The notes: generated by a model from the sequence alone, not told the origin. DNA of 22,367 nucleotides from Elysia marginata (GCA_019649035.1 BMAT01002998.1:31611-53977); one strand, 5' to 3'. Positions 9,905-20,243 are shown, counted from the stretch's first letter. Program-made: numbers and translations.

Positions 9905-10070
9905 ATCCACCATCTATCTATCTTTCTGTCTATCTGTCTGCCTGTCTGTCTGTCAATTTATTTGTTTATTAATCTATCTATAGATCTATCTATTATTCTG
10001 TTCATATATCTATCTACAAATCAATCTATCTGTTCTTGATTTCAAGTATCTACATCATGTATCTATAGGG
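9905..10070. repeat. Degenerate CTAT/CTGT microsatellite
   Basis: CTAT and CTGT tetranucleotides at about 9909-9955, then interrupted CTAT/GATCTAT motifs to about 10035. It is older and more eroded than the 5672-5750 array. Confidence 0.8.
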
Positions 10071-10200
10071 GCCTATACATTTGTAACTATCTGTATACCT
10101 ACCCAATTTTTTCTACATCAATATTTATAGAAATACGTGTTATAAGTACATTTGTATCTCGACAATCCTAAATATTGCACCACCTCAATGTTAATTTCAT

Positions 10201-10452
10201 AGTTTTGTAGAAAGAGACAATAGTGGTCGGGCAGACCTGTAGAAAGAGAAAAAACAGTACTGGTTGGAGGGTCCTATAGAAATAGGGAGACAGTGCTTGT
10301 CTGACAGACCTATAGTAAAAGTAGGGAGACAGTACTGTTGGGACAGCCTGTAGAAATAGGGCGAGGGTGTCGATCGGGCAGTCTTTTAAAAAGAGGGAGA
10401 CAGTGCTGCTGTGGCAGTCCTGTAGAAAAAAGGAGACGGTTCTGATTGACAA
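10201..10452. repeat. 36-bp minisatellite, about 7 units
   Basis: The anchor word GTAGAA or a close variant recurs at 10207, 10239, 10276, 10312, 10350, 10386 and 10422, giving spacings of 32-38 bp, mostly 36. Shared words include GGGAGACAGTGCT and GGACAG. As 36 is divisible by three, the minus strand stays open through it as a repeating 12-residue peptide. I regard this as a by-product of the period rather than a gene. Confidence 0.85.
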
Positions 10453-10606
10453 TGCGAGGACAAAATTAATGGAGACGGACTTGTTGGGCTCGTTGGTACA
10501 GTCTAGAACTAGATGGAAAATTGCTTGAGTAAAGGTAAGTAGATAAATGAATAAATTAGGAGGCTGGATGGGATGGTGGAATATGTAGAGATTGGGAAAC
10601 TTTGTT

Positions 10607-10620
10607 GGGGGGGGGGGGNN
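10607..10620. other. G12 run followed by two unresolved bases
   Basis: Twelve G (10607-10618) and then NN. The unresolved bases directly after a G homopolymer suggest a sequencing or assembly weakness rather than biology. Confidence 0.85.
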
Positions 10621-10739
10621 ACTTAGAGTTCAAATTGATTGCGTCATAATTTGTCATATCGTACTTAATAGAGTGATCAGAATTAATACTCTATAGTAAG
10701 GACAAAATAATTTTATTTTTGCACAATACTACAAAGCTA

Positions 10740-11085
10740 GACAAAATGCGGTTTCTAGACCTGATCTGGCCTTGACCACCGCCAGGGGTATAGCACACAC
10801 ACACACAGCAGCTGGTATCCGTCAGGCGAGGTCAGAGCAGCAGCAACAGCAGCAATGGCAGTGGCGGCAACCGATTACTAGTCTTTGATGTCCGTGAGTT
10901 ATGGTGACAGCCCAGCTCGCCAGGTAATCGTGGAGAAAGCTAAAGAAGAAGGAATCGTATGGTTAGGAGGGTTAGAGGAAATGTGGACACGATGCATGGG
11001 AGATAACCATGACCTAGAATGTCTACAATATCTGCATTGCACATCGTCAACTCTCCACAATAAGGTAATTTCACTAACGAAATGA
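10740..11085. other. GC-richer intronic pocket, not assigned
   Basis: This block stands out from AT-rich surroundings. It has a short (AC)n at about 10795-10807, CAGCAGCAACAGCAGC at about 10838-10853, and a 67-codon frame ending at 11085 that matches no family I know. Sequences resembling splice donors occur after CCAG (near 10922) and AATAAG (near 11064). It could be an unrecognised exon or regulatory sequence, but nothing is demonstrable. Confidence 0.25.
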
Positions 11086-13595
11086 AACTCTGAATTTTTA
11101 TTTTGTCCGGTAAAACATTGGCTTATCTTTTAAAAAACATGAGGGTTTTTCGAAACGTATAGATACATATAAGGGCATCGACGCACCTCAAATGAGTGCA
11201 TCCACAGAAAAGGAGAATGCTGTAGATGAATTAACCGAGACCGAAACTGATCAGATTTTATTGCAGGAAATAACGAACTTCTCTCTCTAAGAGTTCTAAC
11301 AATACTTTATAAGATCGTTAACACTGTCTCTCAACACGACCTTCGAGTGATTAAAGATACGAGATAAAATAACATTTGGGAGCAGGCTCATCTTGGCCTC
11401 GAGTTAAAGACGGAATTTTGAACGTCCTTTGGCAAGGATAACTTCGATTGCCTCTTTGATAGCATGCCTTCTTTACATTTGTTTTATGATTATCGTTATT
11501 TTGTTATTATTATTTTCATTTTTATTACTAAATTTGGTTGTTTTAGGCTTTCCTGAATTATCATGGTTCAAATCAGTGTAGTCATCGTGATTGTCTCTTA
11601 TTTTTTTTCAGAAATGTTTGTTTAAAAGTCTCCATAGTATCTTTAAAACGTACGTGACTAATTGGACGACAGAATTAAAGAATTGAGATCCGCCATTGAA
11701 ATTGCATAAATTTTAATATTTATATGGTGTTGGTTTACCTATCTAATGGTTTGTTGGTCAACATTCCTTTATAGCAAACAAAATTCATTTCCACGCTATC
11801 GTCCCTTTTTTTTACCCTGGGTGACATGAATGCCGCAACTATTACTAAGAAAGACGCTAAAATTGCTTTTAAAACCTTACATTTTACATTCTTCCTTCTG
11901 TGGTCCAAGGAGCTGGATAGGTTAATTTGTTTGAAACAATGTTGCACAAAATTATCCTCTAGCAGAATGCGGTATGTGCTATCTACTGTCTAGCCGTATG
12001 TTTGAGCTATGGCCGTTGTAACGAACAATACAAGCTTGGGAAGACAGGGGGAGATAATACCAGGCAGTAGATCATCGGGTGCGGATTCTCTTCTTACGGA
12101 ATTATCTGAGGAAAATGACGAGACGTTTCTTTTCATATATAGGTTTCTTGTCTCTGCTAAGCTTAGGAAAACTAAAGCTCTGTAAAGAAAGGAAGCATTC
12201 GTGGTGTCCATTCTGTGGATGGCACCAAGCTAGCTCATACTAAGTCTTAAATGCGAGAGTCTTGTGGGGTGTTTCACTAGGGGTTTGGGGTTTGAGTCAT
12301 TCAAGATAGCGACATATAAATCAGAGGGAGACTAGACTTTACTTGATATCTTTTTTCGGGAAACTTGAATCCTCTACCAGAGCAATTTTTAACAAAATGG
12401 TTTTGCGCGTGGCAGTTTAAAGACCCTGAAATGACCGCACTACAGCTGGTTGGAGTTCAGACTTTCAACAAGCAGCTAGCAGCGAACTCATTACTCAACA
12501 GTAAATATATTGTATTCTTGTCTACGACAAAAACTGCACCGCATTTAGGTGAAATTCATGTTCATTGTCATAACATGTCAAGTTACTTCTTTCAACTGGG
12601 ATTAATATTTTGAGAGCAACAAATAAATTTCGTAACGTGGCTTAATTTCCGCTAGCAGCTGTGTCCTGTCGTAAGTGTCGCCGATTGTAGCTCAGAAGTT
12701 ATGGAAGCTTAATATCCTCAGCTGTTAAATGACGTTAGCAGAGTGAAACTTGTAGTTCCTGATTTCCTGGAACATTTCGTGAACACGAGGTCGTGAATAA
12801 TGTTAATATGGCGTCTTTTTGTAGGAAACCATGACTGCACTTGTTCATAATAGGCTTCTGGTAGAATTGAAACTATCAATTCCCTATAAACAGATCGCAT
12901 GTCTCGAAACTGTAAAAATAATGTTTGCACAGAAGCTGTAAAATAATCGATCTGTTGCAATGAGGTTTTTCTAACCCTAACGTTGATAGCAAGTTGTATA
13001 ATTTTGTTCAACTGTTGCCATTTCAGATGTCTTGTTCAGGAGTCCTTGTTGGGGTCAACTAGAGTAGCCATATGAAAAAGCATGTTTCCGTTTTTATGTG
13101 AAAAAAAATTTCACATACAATGCGTTCTCCAGTCGAAGGGTGGCAGCATTCAAGGCTTGAGGAAGGTACCGTCCTAAACCAAGTAGATTCAACCATGCCA
13201 TTCTCACTGAAATTTAACATTTAGCTCCTTCCCCATTGTATTCCCAGAGGGCAAAAAATTCGAAACTCGTATAGCATTAGGGCTTCATACATTGGCATAA
13301 ATATGAAAAAAAAATTTCGTAATTCTTCCTCCACTAGAAAGTTGTGTGTTAAGAGAGAGGGCGAGGGGGCGAGAGAAAATAGAAAATGTCTCAATAATTA
13401 TCCTGACACAAGGCCAAACGCGTTAACCAAAAAGGCAGTAAAAGTTTCTAAATTTTATGTTATCTGTCCTTATGAGGAGATTAGCAATTTCAACCATAGA
13501 TCCTTAGAGAAGAAGTGCCTAGCTCAGCCAAGAACGGGCTAGGCCTTGCCTAGTTTACTGCTAAACACAGGATCAAAGGTCTATTTCATTAATTT
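11086..13595. other. Intronic DNA without recognised features
   Basis: About 2.5 kb of mixed-composition sequence. Short frames at 11735-11947, 11990-12211, 12365-12613 and 12718-13011 show no recognisable domain. There is a small perfect inverted repeat around an A-run at 13095-13117 (TATGTGAAA / TTTCACATA). Confidence 0.4.
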
Positions 13596-13655
13596 AGCAC
13601 TGCTGTGTTTTTTTTAAAGGTCTAGATTTAGGCCATCACATGTGCTTTTTTAGCG
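13596..13655. repeat. 60-bp dispersed repeat, copy 2
   Basis: The second copy of the element at 9707-9766, in the same orientation, about 85% identical. A CCGGAAGT (ETS-type) word follows at about 13668. No terminal inverted repeats or target duplication could be defined, so the class is unknown. Confidence 0.75.
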
Positions 13656-13801
13656 CATGTGCAAAGACCGGAAGTAATATAATTGGTTGCTCTTTGATGT
13701 CAAATGCTGTTTACATTTGACCTAGGGAAATTTTTCGCTCTCAATTATTGTTTAGCTAGTTATCTTTATTATGACCATGTGTAGCCACGCAGGCATTTCA
13801 T

Positions 13802-13984
13802 CGCTCTCCCTCTCTTTCTCTCTCTCTCTCTCTGTCTCTCTCTCCCTCCCTCCCTCTCTCTCTATTTATCCATCTATATGTTTATCTATATGCATCTATA
13901 TTTCTTTCTATCTTTCCCTCTGTCTCTCTCTTCCGCTCTAAATTATATTCCTTCTTTTTCCATAACTATCTCATTCTCCCCTCC

Positions 13985-14034
<50 letters not shown>

Positions 14035-14036
14035 AT
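13802..14036. repeat. (CT)n microsatellite cluster
   Basis: CT-rich with near-pure blocks at about 13815-13863 and 13991-14034, separated by CTAT-type and T-rich degenerate sequence. Confidence 0.9.
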
Positions 14037-14281
14037 TCTGGCTTTCTTTATATTGTTCCTTAATTTATTGTTTCCTTCTTTCCAACCACTATTTCTTAAA
14101 AGTACACCCATGAGCTTTGTTTTTTATTTCTCCCACTATTTTCTCACGTACATGTGGATAGTTATACTCATTTTCCTGTCACATCGGAATGAGACTCGGA
14201 AGAAAGACAATGTTCTTTTAGTGATTTTTTAATTTGCTGTATGTATTTTGTTTTGTTTTGGGTGTGACACTGAACGTGATT

Positions 14282-14294
14282 AGTCTCTAATAGT
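14282..14294. repeat. Target-site duplication, 5' copy
   Basis: AGTCTCTAATAGT immediately precedes the LINE fragment and is repeated exactly at 14632-14644 immediately after its 3' tail. Confidence 0.88.
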
Positions 14295-14599
14295 ACTCTA
14301 AGGATGCCATTCACAAGCTCTCAAGGGCTGAGCAGGTCACAATTTTTAGACTGAGAACAGGGCATAACAGGCTGAAACATCATCTGTTCTCACGCTTTAA
14401 AATTGGAGATGGCCCAAATTGTCCGTGCGGCGCAAATCGCCAAGACGCCCAGCATGTGCTCCAGGACTGCCCACTGTTGGACGACGCTAGGCTAAAATAT
14501 TGGCCAGAACCTAGGGAGATGAACCAGAAGCTTTATGGCAGCGCTCTCCAGCTGGGAATCACTGCGGAGTTCATCTATGCCTCAGACCTCACCATCTGA
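14294..14599 (+). pseudogene. LINE ORF2 C-terminal fragment
   Basis: The frame is open from just inside the insertion to TGA at 14597-14599, with no internal stop over ~100 codons. It reads through AEQVTIFRLRTGHNRLKHHL, then a zinc-binding-like motif CPCGANRQDAQHVLQDCP (Cys-x-Cys, His, Cys), and ends ASDLTI. The Cys/His motif near the C-terminus downstream of the RT/RNase H region is common in LINE polyproteins of invertebrates. There is no start codon because the 5' end of the element is missing, so it is not translated on its own. Confidence 0.85.
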
Positions 14600-14631
14600 T
14601 CTACCATGAAGAACGAAGAAGAAGAAGAAGA
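14295..14631 (+). mobile_element. 5'-truncated non-LTR retrotransposon (LINE)
   Basis: A 337-bp insertion bounded by a perfect 13-bp target-site duplication. It has an abruptly truncated 5' end, the last ~100 codons of a LINE open reading frame, a short 3' untranslated region and a (GAA)n tail of about six units (14612-14631). This is the signature of target-primed reverse transcription. It sits in the sense orientation of the Wnt intron. The simple-repeat tail and the C-terminal Cys/His motif suggest an I/jockey-type clade, but the clade cannot be fixed from the tail alone. Confidence 0.88.
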
Positions 14632-14644
14632 AGTCTCTAATAGT
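14632..14644. repeat. Target-site duplication, 3' copy
   Basis: An exact repeat of 14282-14294 directly after the (GAA)n tail of the LINE insertion. Identity over all 13 bases suggests a fairly recent insertion. Confidence 0.88.
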
Positions 14645-17600
14645 TCTATACATACGTTAAGATAATTATATCGGTGTTGATACCGGTATTTTTCGCTTAA
14701 CTGAGTGCGCTTACAACCACCTTGTTTTATGAGATTAGGCCAAGAACAAAGTATATCTGTCATGACAATTATCATTACTTCTTTTATTAGTCTATATCTC
14801 TGAAGCGTACTAATGGCATAAGATCATAAGAAATTTAGTTCTTGATCAGAGAAGGTCGTTTGAAAAAAATATGTCTTTAAGATAGTTTCAAAGTTTTCTT
14901 AAAATATTTGGCTGAAAATTAAAACGATTCATTTTCAAATTGTTTCGCTGAATTTTTTTTTCAATTGACCATTGAGTATGATAATTTGTTGTAAAAAGAA
15001 AATTGCTTCAAAGAAAAAAATCAACATTTTGTGAATTAACACTTTCTATAAGTGCGCCCGTTCCCGCTCTCCTCCCTGGCTCTTTGTGATTGTGTTTTAT
15101 CTTTTAAATTTAAAAATGATATTTTTCTTAGAAAAAGTGAGATTCTCTGACCAAAAGAAAATTGAAATGGGGGTCATAAAGTGAAGGAGCCAGTTGATCA
15201 GAGATTGCGAGCTCTGAATATGACGCACTGGATTTTTTAAATATTTTTGTGATTGTCGACTTCCTAAAAAGTTCTGTCATAACGTTAATCCTTTTAGGAA
15301 TGTCCAGTCTCAGAAGGATTTTATCAGGGCTTGCCAAAGTTAGAGGTTTTTACTCAATAGCACAAAGCGGGGATCCCTCCTGTCATAACTACAGCGGATA
15401 CTTAATACGTTAGCCGAAAGCGGCATGGTATAGACTTTTTCTCTTCTAAAACGTTGCATCGACGAAGTTGCTTCTTTCGACGAAATTGATTAATCTAGAA
15501 TTGAGTTTAAAGTTGTTTTTTTTTTTCAACCAGAGGACTATCATTAGGCAGTTTTTCGTCTCTGAAACTTGGCGAGATGTTTCGACGGGGTCAATGTGAA
15601 CCCTGAGATCAGTATGTTGAGTTAGACACAGTGCTCTAATGGACCCACAAGCACAACCATCTACAGAGTCAGGGCTGCAGAAATGACTGGATCTCTCAAT
15701 CTTTAGTCTCTAGGCTTGATAGATTTTCTAATTGCTTTCTTGTTTGGAAAACATTTTAATGCAGCCCTTAAGTTCGTTTTGCCTTCAATACAGTGCGTTA
15801 GGCTATGTGTTAATTTTGGACTCAGTTATTGAATGTAAGGAAAGTATTTAAAAAAACTGATCTCGCACGGGTATGGCATATTGCATTACAAACCAGTTTC
15901 ATCATGAAATAAATTATTTTTCGTGATAAGGTCGGCGTACTGCTGGATACAGCTTGCGTGTGCGAATAGTTTGTAAATCTTTGTACTTAGGTTTAGTGTT
16001 ATGTTTATTTCATAATCCATTTTAGTTGCTTTTTTTCTAAGTATATCTATGTTTTTTTTAGTCCGCAAACATTGGCTGTGGCCCAAAGTCCGCAGACAAA
16101 TACTGAGTTAAATATTAATACCCTGTTGTAGGATGGACTACCTTTTAAATTTGCATAAACTTTGATGTTGCCGTTTAGTGTAGGCTGGGCAAGCTGAAAA
16201 TGTCCAACAAATGTAGTCATTCAGGTCACTCTGTCGTTTCTGAATAACATTTAAGTTGTCCATAATGTTCATCATACCTTTGTACTTCAGTAACAGCAGC
16301 CTGAATGATGAATTGTGCTGAGGCTGCTGTAATCAAAGCTGGAGATTTAAAAGTAGACGACAAATAGGTAACTGATTGGAATAGAATAGAGGCTTAAAGT
16401 GAAAATCAATGAAAATATTAACGCTTCACAAAAGCATGTGATATTCAAATGTACCAGTCCTAGATTTTTTACCAACCTTAGGTGGAGCTTACTGAAATAT
16501 GAGCAACTCGCAAAGGAGCCTTGTTTTTATGCCATAGAAATTGAAAAACAAAATATCACAAATGAGCATCATCGACAACTCAACAGAGAAAGAAATGGGC
16601 GGGAGGGGGGTAGTAAAAGAAAAACAAAAAATGTGCATTGTTCGAGGCAACGTAATAGAATGAAAATGTAAAAAAAAAATCAGAGATAGAAGCGATCGCA
16701 AGATGGGGAAATCAAGATATAGGTAGGCATAATGAGAGACATTTGGAGACAGATAGAGAAAGAGAGCAATTAAACCATGACCAAATTTTGGCAGAAAACA
16801 AAATATTGATTTTAAATGTTTTAACCTCTGGCCAAAAATTTGTAACAAAATGAAACGAAAAATATTAAAGGCAACAAAAAACCTTCCTCGAATTCATCCG
16901 CGTCCTTTCTCCTTAATCGCTGCCAAAGATTTTTATCGAGCTCTGACAAAAAAATGACGTTGAATGGTTTTCTGGTTTTTGAGGTGTGAAGTGTGAAGAA
17001 ATCCGCGGATCGTGTGTCACGGCTGCTGGATTTTGCCGCTGCAGCGATTGCGGGTGTTTAAAAATTAGGCAGAGGTATTTTGGAGAAAAAAAAACGAAGG
17101 GGGTGAGGGGTAGGGAACAAAATTATAATACAGTGTTAAAAGATCAAAGGTCATGCCAAACCTTTACACTTGAATGAGGGGCTCGCTTTAGAGAAAGCGA
17201 CGACTAAAGGTGCCACCCCAGTCAATGGATTTTCTATAGCAGGCAAAACAGTTTGCGATAGTTTAAAATGTAATTATTCTATGCTGTGACATTGCCAAGT
17301 TTTTTTTCCATACGGTGACCTATGGGAGTTTTGACATCGCGGTAAACAGTGAATGAAATATTTGTGTTAAGCGAAAATGGGTTTTATGCTTACATTTTAG
17401 TCTGCTTGTTTTCCTCCTAGTTCTTCCTTTCTTCTATATTTCGTGGTTAACAGGAATTAGTATTTGTACGTTTGTCTCTTAATTTTTGTACTTATTTCTG
17501 AGTTTTGAAGAAAAAAGAAACTATACCTATTAGGTATATAATTAGCTAAAATAGTGGGGTTTTTTTGTGTGTGTTTTTTTTTTACTTTAAATGAACTCAA

Positions 17601-18757
17601 GCGAAAAGTGCCAGTGTTTAAGGTTTGTTAAACCAAGAATCATATCTTGTGCTGTTTAGAAAGTAAAGCATGTTTGACAACGTCCATTTGATGATAAGTT
17701 TTAGAAACTCTAAAAATTGTTTTGAATTTGACAGAACTGATTTACAATCCTAAAAATTTTTCTGCCTTTTTTGTTGTGTCACACTTTATTGAGAGTCTAC
17801 TTTTTTCAAACTGTAAGAAAAATTATCATATCAGAAAAAGTTGTTCCGACTATGCTGATCTTTTTGTGCGCCTGAAGTAGTAAGCTTCAAAGTAGACCCT
17901 GTAACATTAAGCGGAGCTTTTTTGATGACACCGAACTATTTTGTTACGTTATGCATTTTCTCTACTGGATATTCCCCTCGTGCGTAACAGACTGCGGATC
18001 AAAACTTTCATTCTACAACTCGAACGTGTCATTCTGACACCATTGTTGATGTCAATTCTGTGCTGTTGAGTGGATTATAACAGCTCGGATTCAGCATTGA
18101 ACTCCTAGAAAGTTTATTCGATTGCCTTTGAAGATTTTACTGCTTTTTTATTTCTGCTTTTTCCAGAGTTCATTTTATGCACCTGACTCGAGACAATATT
18201 TTTTATCGTGCTTGGGTTAAGAAAACATTTTTCTTGTGGTTGAATTGGGAAATCGACTATTAGTTTCTCCACAATGGTATTACATATATGTAATTTAAAA
18301 AACGCATGCACTGTTTTAGGTTTTTGTTTTTTTTTTCTTTTTTGAACTATGCTGAATAGTTTTACTTTTATCAGAAAAAATAATGAGGTCAGAGAATGAC
18401 GTTTCATGTTATTTTAGAATACCACATCTTATATGCATGGAAGCCATAACCAACAGACTAGTTGCGGCTTACATATATGAAAAAGCCTAAGCTTTCGTTT
18501 TTATCTTGCAATAGAATGGATAGTAGATCATGAAACTGAATGCTCCTTTTCATTGTCAATACACCTCTCCAGTATAACGATTTTCCCATGGCAAAAAAAA
18601 TCGTTTTTGTTTTCTAAAATGAATGCAGCAGAGCACAATAATTGGCTGTGTGTGTGCTGATCAGCAGCTCTGGAGTTACATTCACAGACAGAAGCTTTTT
18701 ACACAGATACTGTTATTTCTTTGCCATAACTTAATCATCTTTTTTTTCTCGCTACAG
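14645..18757. other. Intronic DNA without recognised features
   Basis: About 4.1 kb of AT-rich intron. Short frames show no recognisable domains. Small structures seen: a 10-bp perfect stem ACAGCAGCCT / AGGCTGCTGT (16293-16302 and 16321-16330, 18-nt loop), a hairpin TCGCTTT-AGAG-AAAGCGA near 17182-17199, a 16-bp perfect palindrome ATTACATATATGTAAT at 18279-18294, and AACGATTTT / AAAATCGTT at 18576-18605. The last ~27 bases are the T-rich tract and CTACAG acceptor of the next Wnt exon. Confidence 0.45.
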
Positions 18758-18869
18758 GCACGCGAGAAACAGCCTTCATCTATGCTGTACTCAGTGCGGG
18801 TGTTGTTCACGCTGTGACGCAAGCGTGCTCGGTGGGGAACCTCACCGACTGTTCCTGTGATATGTCAAG
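18758..18869 (+). CDS. Wnt16: Wnt ligand gene, following internal exon (probable Wnt16)
   Basis: A 112-bp exon between the acceptor TTTTTTTTCTCGCTACAG and the donor AAG|GTGAGT (18869/18870). It enters in phase 1, completing Gly with the previous exon, and leaves in phase 2. It reads [20 protein letters not shown], then [17 protein letters not shown] and part of an Arg codon. TRETAF-YA and the Cys-rich CSCD end are conserved Wnt core. The N-L-T glycosylation sequon before DCSCD matches the position where vertebrate WNT16 has N-M-T, which WNT4 lacks, so this exon favours Wnt16. The next expected exon (with the Trp-Gly-Gly-Cys motif) was not found before the window ends. The exon's last ~23 bases also form part of a tandem repeat that continues into the intron. 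Confidence 0.93.
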
Positions 18870-19043
18870 GTGAGTGGACATTAGGAAAACCCTCACATTT
18901 GCTCAATCTCAGTCATCATTAGGTAAACTCACGTCTTGTTCAAAGTGAGTGGGAATAAAGAAAACCCGTTGATTTATTTCCGTGACGTGTCAAGGTAAGA
19001 CAGTTCCACAGACTCGTTCAAGGACCAACAAGAAAATTGAATT
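18847..19043. repeat. 50-bp degenerate tandem repeat overlapping the Wnt 5' splice site, first block
   Basis: The unit begins in coding sequence (GACTGTTCCTGTGATATGTC), crosses the donor AAGGTGAGT and continues GGACATTAGGAAAACCC. Related copies have the anchor TCAAGG or a variant at 18865 (real site), 18940 (TCAAAGTGAGT, followed by AAAGAAAACCC), 18990 (GTGTCAAGGTAAGA) and 19018 (CAGTTCC before GTTCAAGG). The 18940 copy matches about 23 of 28 bases of the first. Confidence 0.78.
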
Positions 19044-19084
19044 TTTACACAAGAGGAACTTTTTGAGTAACCTCTTATGAAGGG

Positions 19085-19472
19085 GCAGGTCTAGACCACA
19101 TTCAACCAGGAGCACTGAATGCAGACATACAGCAAGTCGGTATCCTGCATAGCATTTTTGTAAATCTTTGGTAACAAGAGAAGGTACCGCTAGATTGGCA
19201 GGAGGGGCACCTCATAAAACTGCCGAAGAAAGTAGACCGGAACAAGTAAAAGTTTTCACAGAATTATCCTTGAAAGAGCGAAACGTGTAGTAGATGAGAA
19301 GCTAGTTTGATGAACTTAATCGACTATGAAAAAACCTTTGACAGCGTAGATAAGCAGACTTTAAGGAAACTTACGAGCCACCATGGCATAGCAGAAATAT
19401 TGGTCAGTATTGATTGGTTTCCGGTGGAACTTATGGCAGCAGCTAGGTGATTTGGATTTTGCGAATAACCAA
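19085..19472 (+). pseudogene. Decayed LINE reverse-transcriptase fragment
   Basis: Pieces of one RT domain appear in the correct order, separated by frameshifts, one stop and two internal deletions. They are AGLDHIQPGALNAD (from 19085), VPLDWQEGHLIKLPKK (19175-19246), RIILERAKRVVDEKL (19260-19304), NLIDYEKTFDSVDKQTLRKL with HHGIAEILVSI (19313-19417), and FRWNLWQQLGDLDFANNQ (to 19472). These correspond to the approach to RT motif 1, the RT motif containing DYxKAFDSVD (palm Asp), and the catalytic [FY]ADD box, here F-A-N-N at 19458-19469. It is inactive. It lies inside the second Wnt intron seen here, in sense orientation, and interrupts the 50-bp repeat array. Confidence 0.85.
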
Positions 19473-19474
19473 TA

Positions 19475-19630
<156 letters not shown>

Positions 19631-19885
19631 TTCAAGATGAGTGAGCGTTAGGAATTCCTACAGACTTATTCCTTTGACATATCAAGGTTGATAGGCAGTA
19701 AGGAAAACTTATTGGACAGTTTTTGTGATACGTCGAGGTGAGTAGATATTAGAATTCCGTGAATGTTTTCTTGCGATATGTGCCAAAATGAGTCAGTTTT
19801 TAGGAAAGTCCATAGGATAGTTCCTGTGGTTTCTATGGTTCAGTCTCATTGATTGTTCCTTGGATATGTTCATTGAAGGAATGAT
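19631..19885. repeat. 50-bp degenerate tandem repeat, second block
   Basis: Copies continue with anchors at 19632 (TCAAGATGAGT...TTAGGAA), 19682 (TCAAGGTTGAT...AAGGAAAAC), 19733 (TCGAGGTGAGT...ATTAGAA), 19783 (CCAAAATGAGT...TTAGGAAA) and 19833 (CTATGG, after GATAGTTCCTGTGG), with a weaker one near 19870. Spacings are 50, 51, 50 and 50. The unit is the same as at the Wnt exon end. Confidence 0.78.
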
Positions 19886-19929
19886 TAAGAAAAAGGTTCT
19901 CTAAATGCTTGCTTATGGTCCTGGTTGTT

Positions 19930-20243
19930 GCCGTCCGGAGCCGTCTGAAGTCGTCCAGAGGCCTCTACATGAAAACCCTTTCTTTAAATGACTGTCAACT
20001 CTAGATCTTGTGCCTTCGGTCAAAATTGAGCGCAAAGCTGTAAATGCCTGTAAGAGATGCTGTGTGATTGTTGTCACTGTTGTTGAGTCTGTTTTCTTTG
20101 GAATGCTATGGTCTGTCATGAGAAGAGGTTGTGAAGCACGTAGTCTAGATCTCAGACGGCCATTACCAAGTACAGTGCATAAGAGTACTGCTTTCCAGGC
20201 GGCTCCAGGCGGCATCTAGACGGCTCCTGGCGGTTCTGGGCGC
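19930..20243. mobile_element. Foldback-like inverted arms made of 10-bp units
   Basis: The left arm (19930-19959) has three units: GCCGTCCGGA, GCCGTCTGAA, GTCGTCCAGA. The right arm (20194-20243) has five units in inverse orientation, including TCCAGGCGGC twice. One more unit-like word, TCTCAGACGGCC, lies near 20148. The arms can pair around CGG-AGCCGTCT. The ~230-bp interior is unique and non-coding. A 5-bp TATGG occurs just outside both ends (19914-19918 and 20244-20248) and could be a target duplication or chance. Arms of short tandem subrepeats recall foldback elements, but no transposase is present. Confidence 0.45.

Larger units (their letters stand above)
2446..18757 (+). other. Large Wnt intron, phase 1, about 16.3 kb
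   Basis: The intron is inferred from the donor after 2445 and the acceptor CTACAG ending at 18757. Joining the flanking exons restores a Gly codon and reads [13 protein letters not shown] without interruption. The interior holds microsatellite clusters, two minisatellite-type arrays, a dispersed 60-bp repeat pair and one LINE insertion, but no exon I can support. The sense strand is strongly pyrimidine-rich in the 3.5-7.2, 8.4-8.5, 9.4-10.0 and 13.8-14.0 kb sections. Confidence 0.88.

Noticed and set aside
10885-11085. 67-codon plus-strand frame
   Set aside because: It looks moderately protein-like but matches no family I know and has no supported splice context. It is kept only as part of the GC-rich pocket.
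18279-18294. 16-bp palindrome as a regulatory site
   Set aside because: An AT-rich palindrome of this length is expected by chance in AT-rich DNA, and no known site fits clearly.
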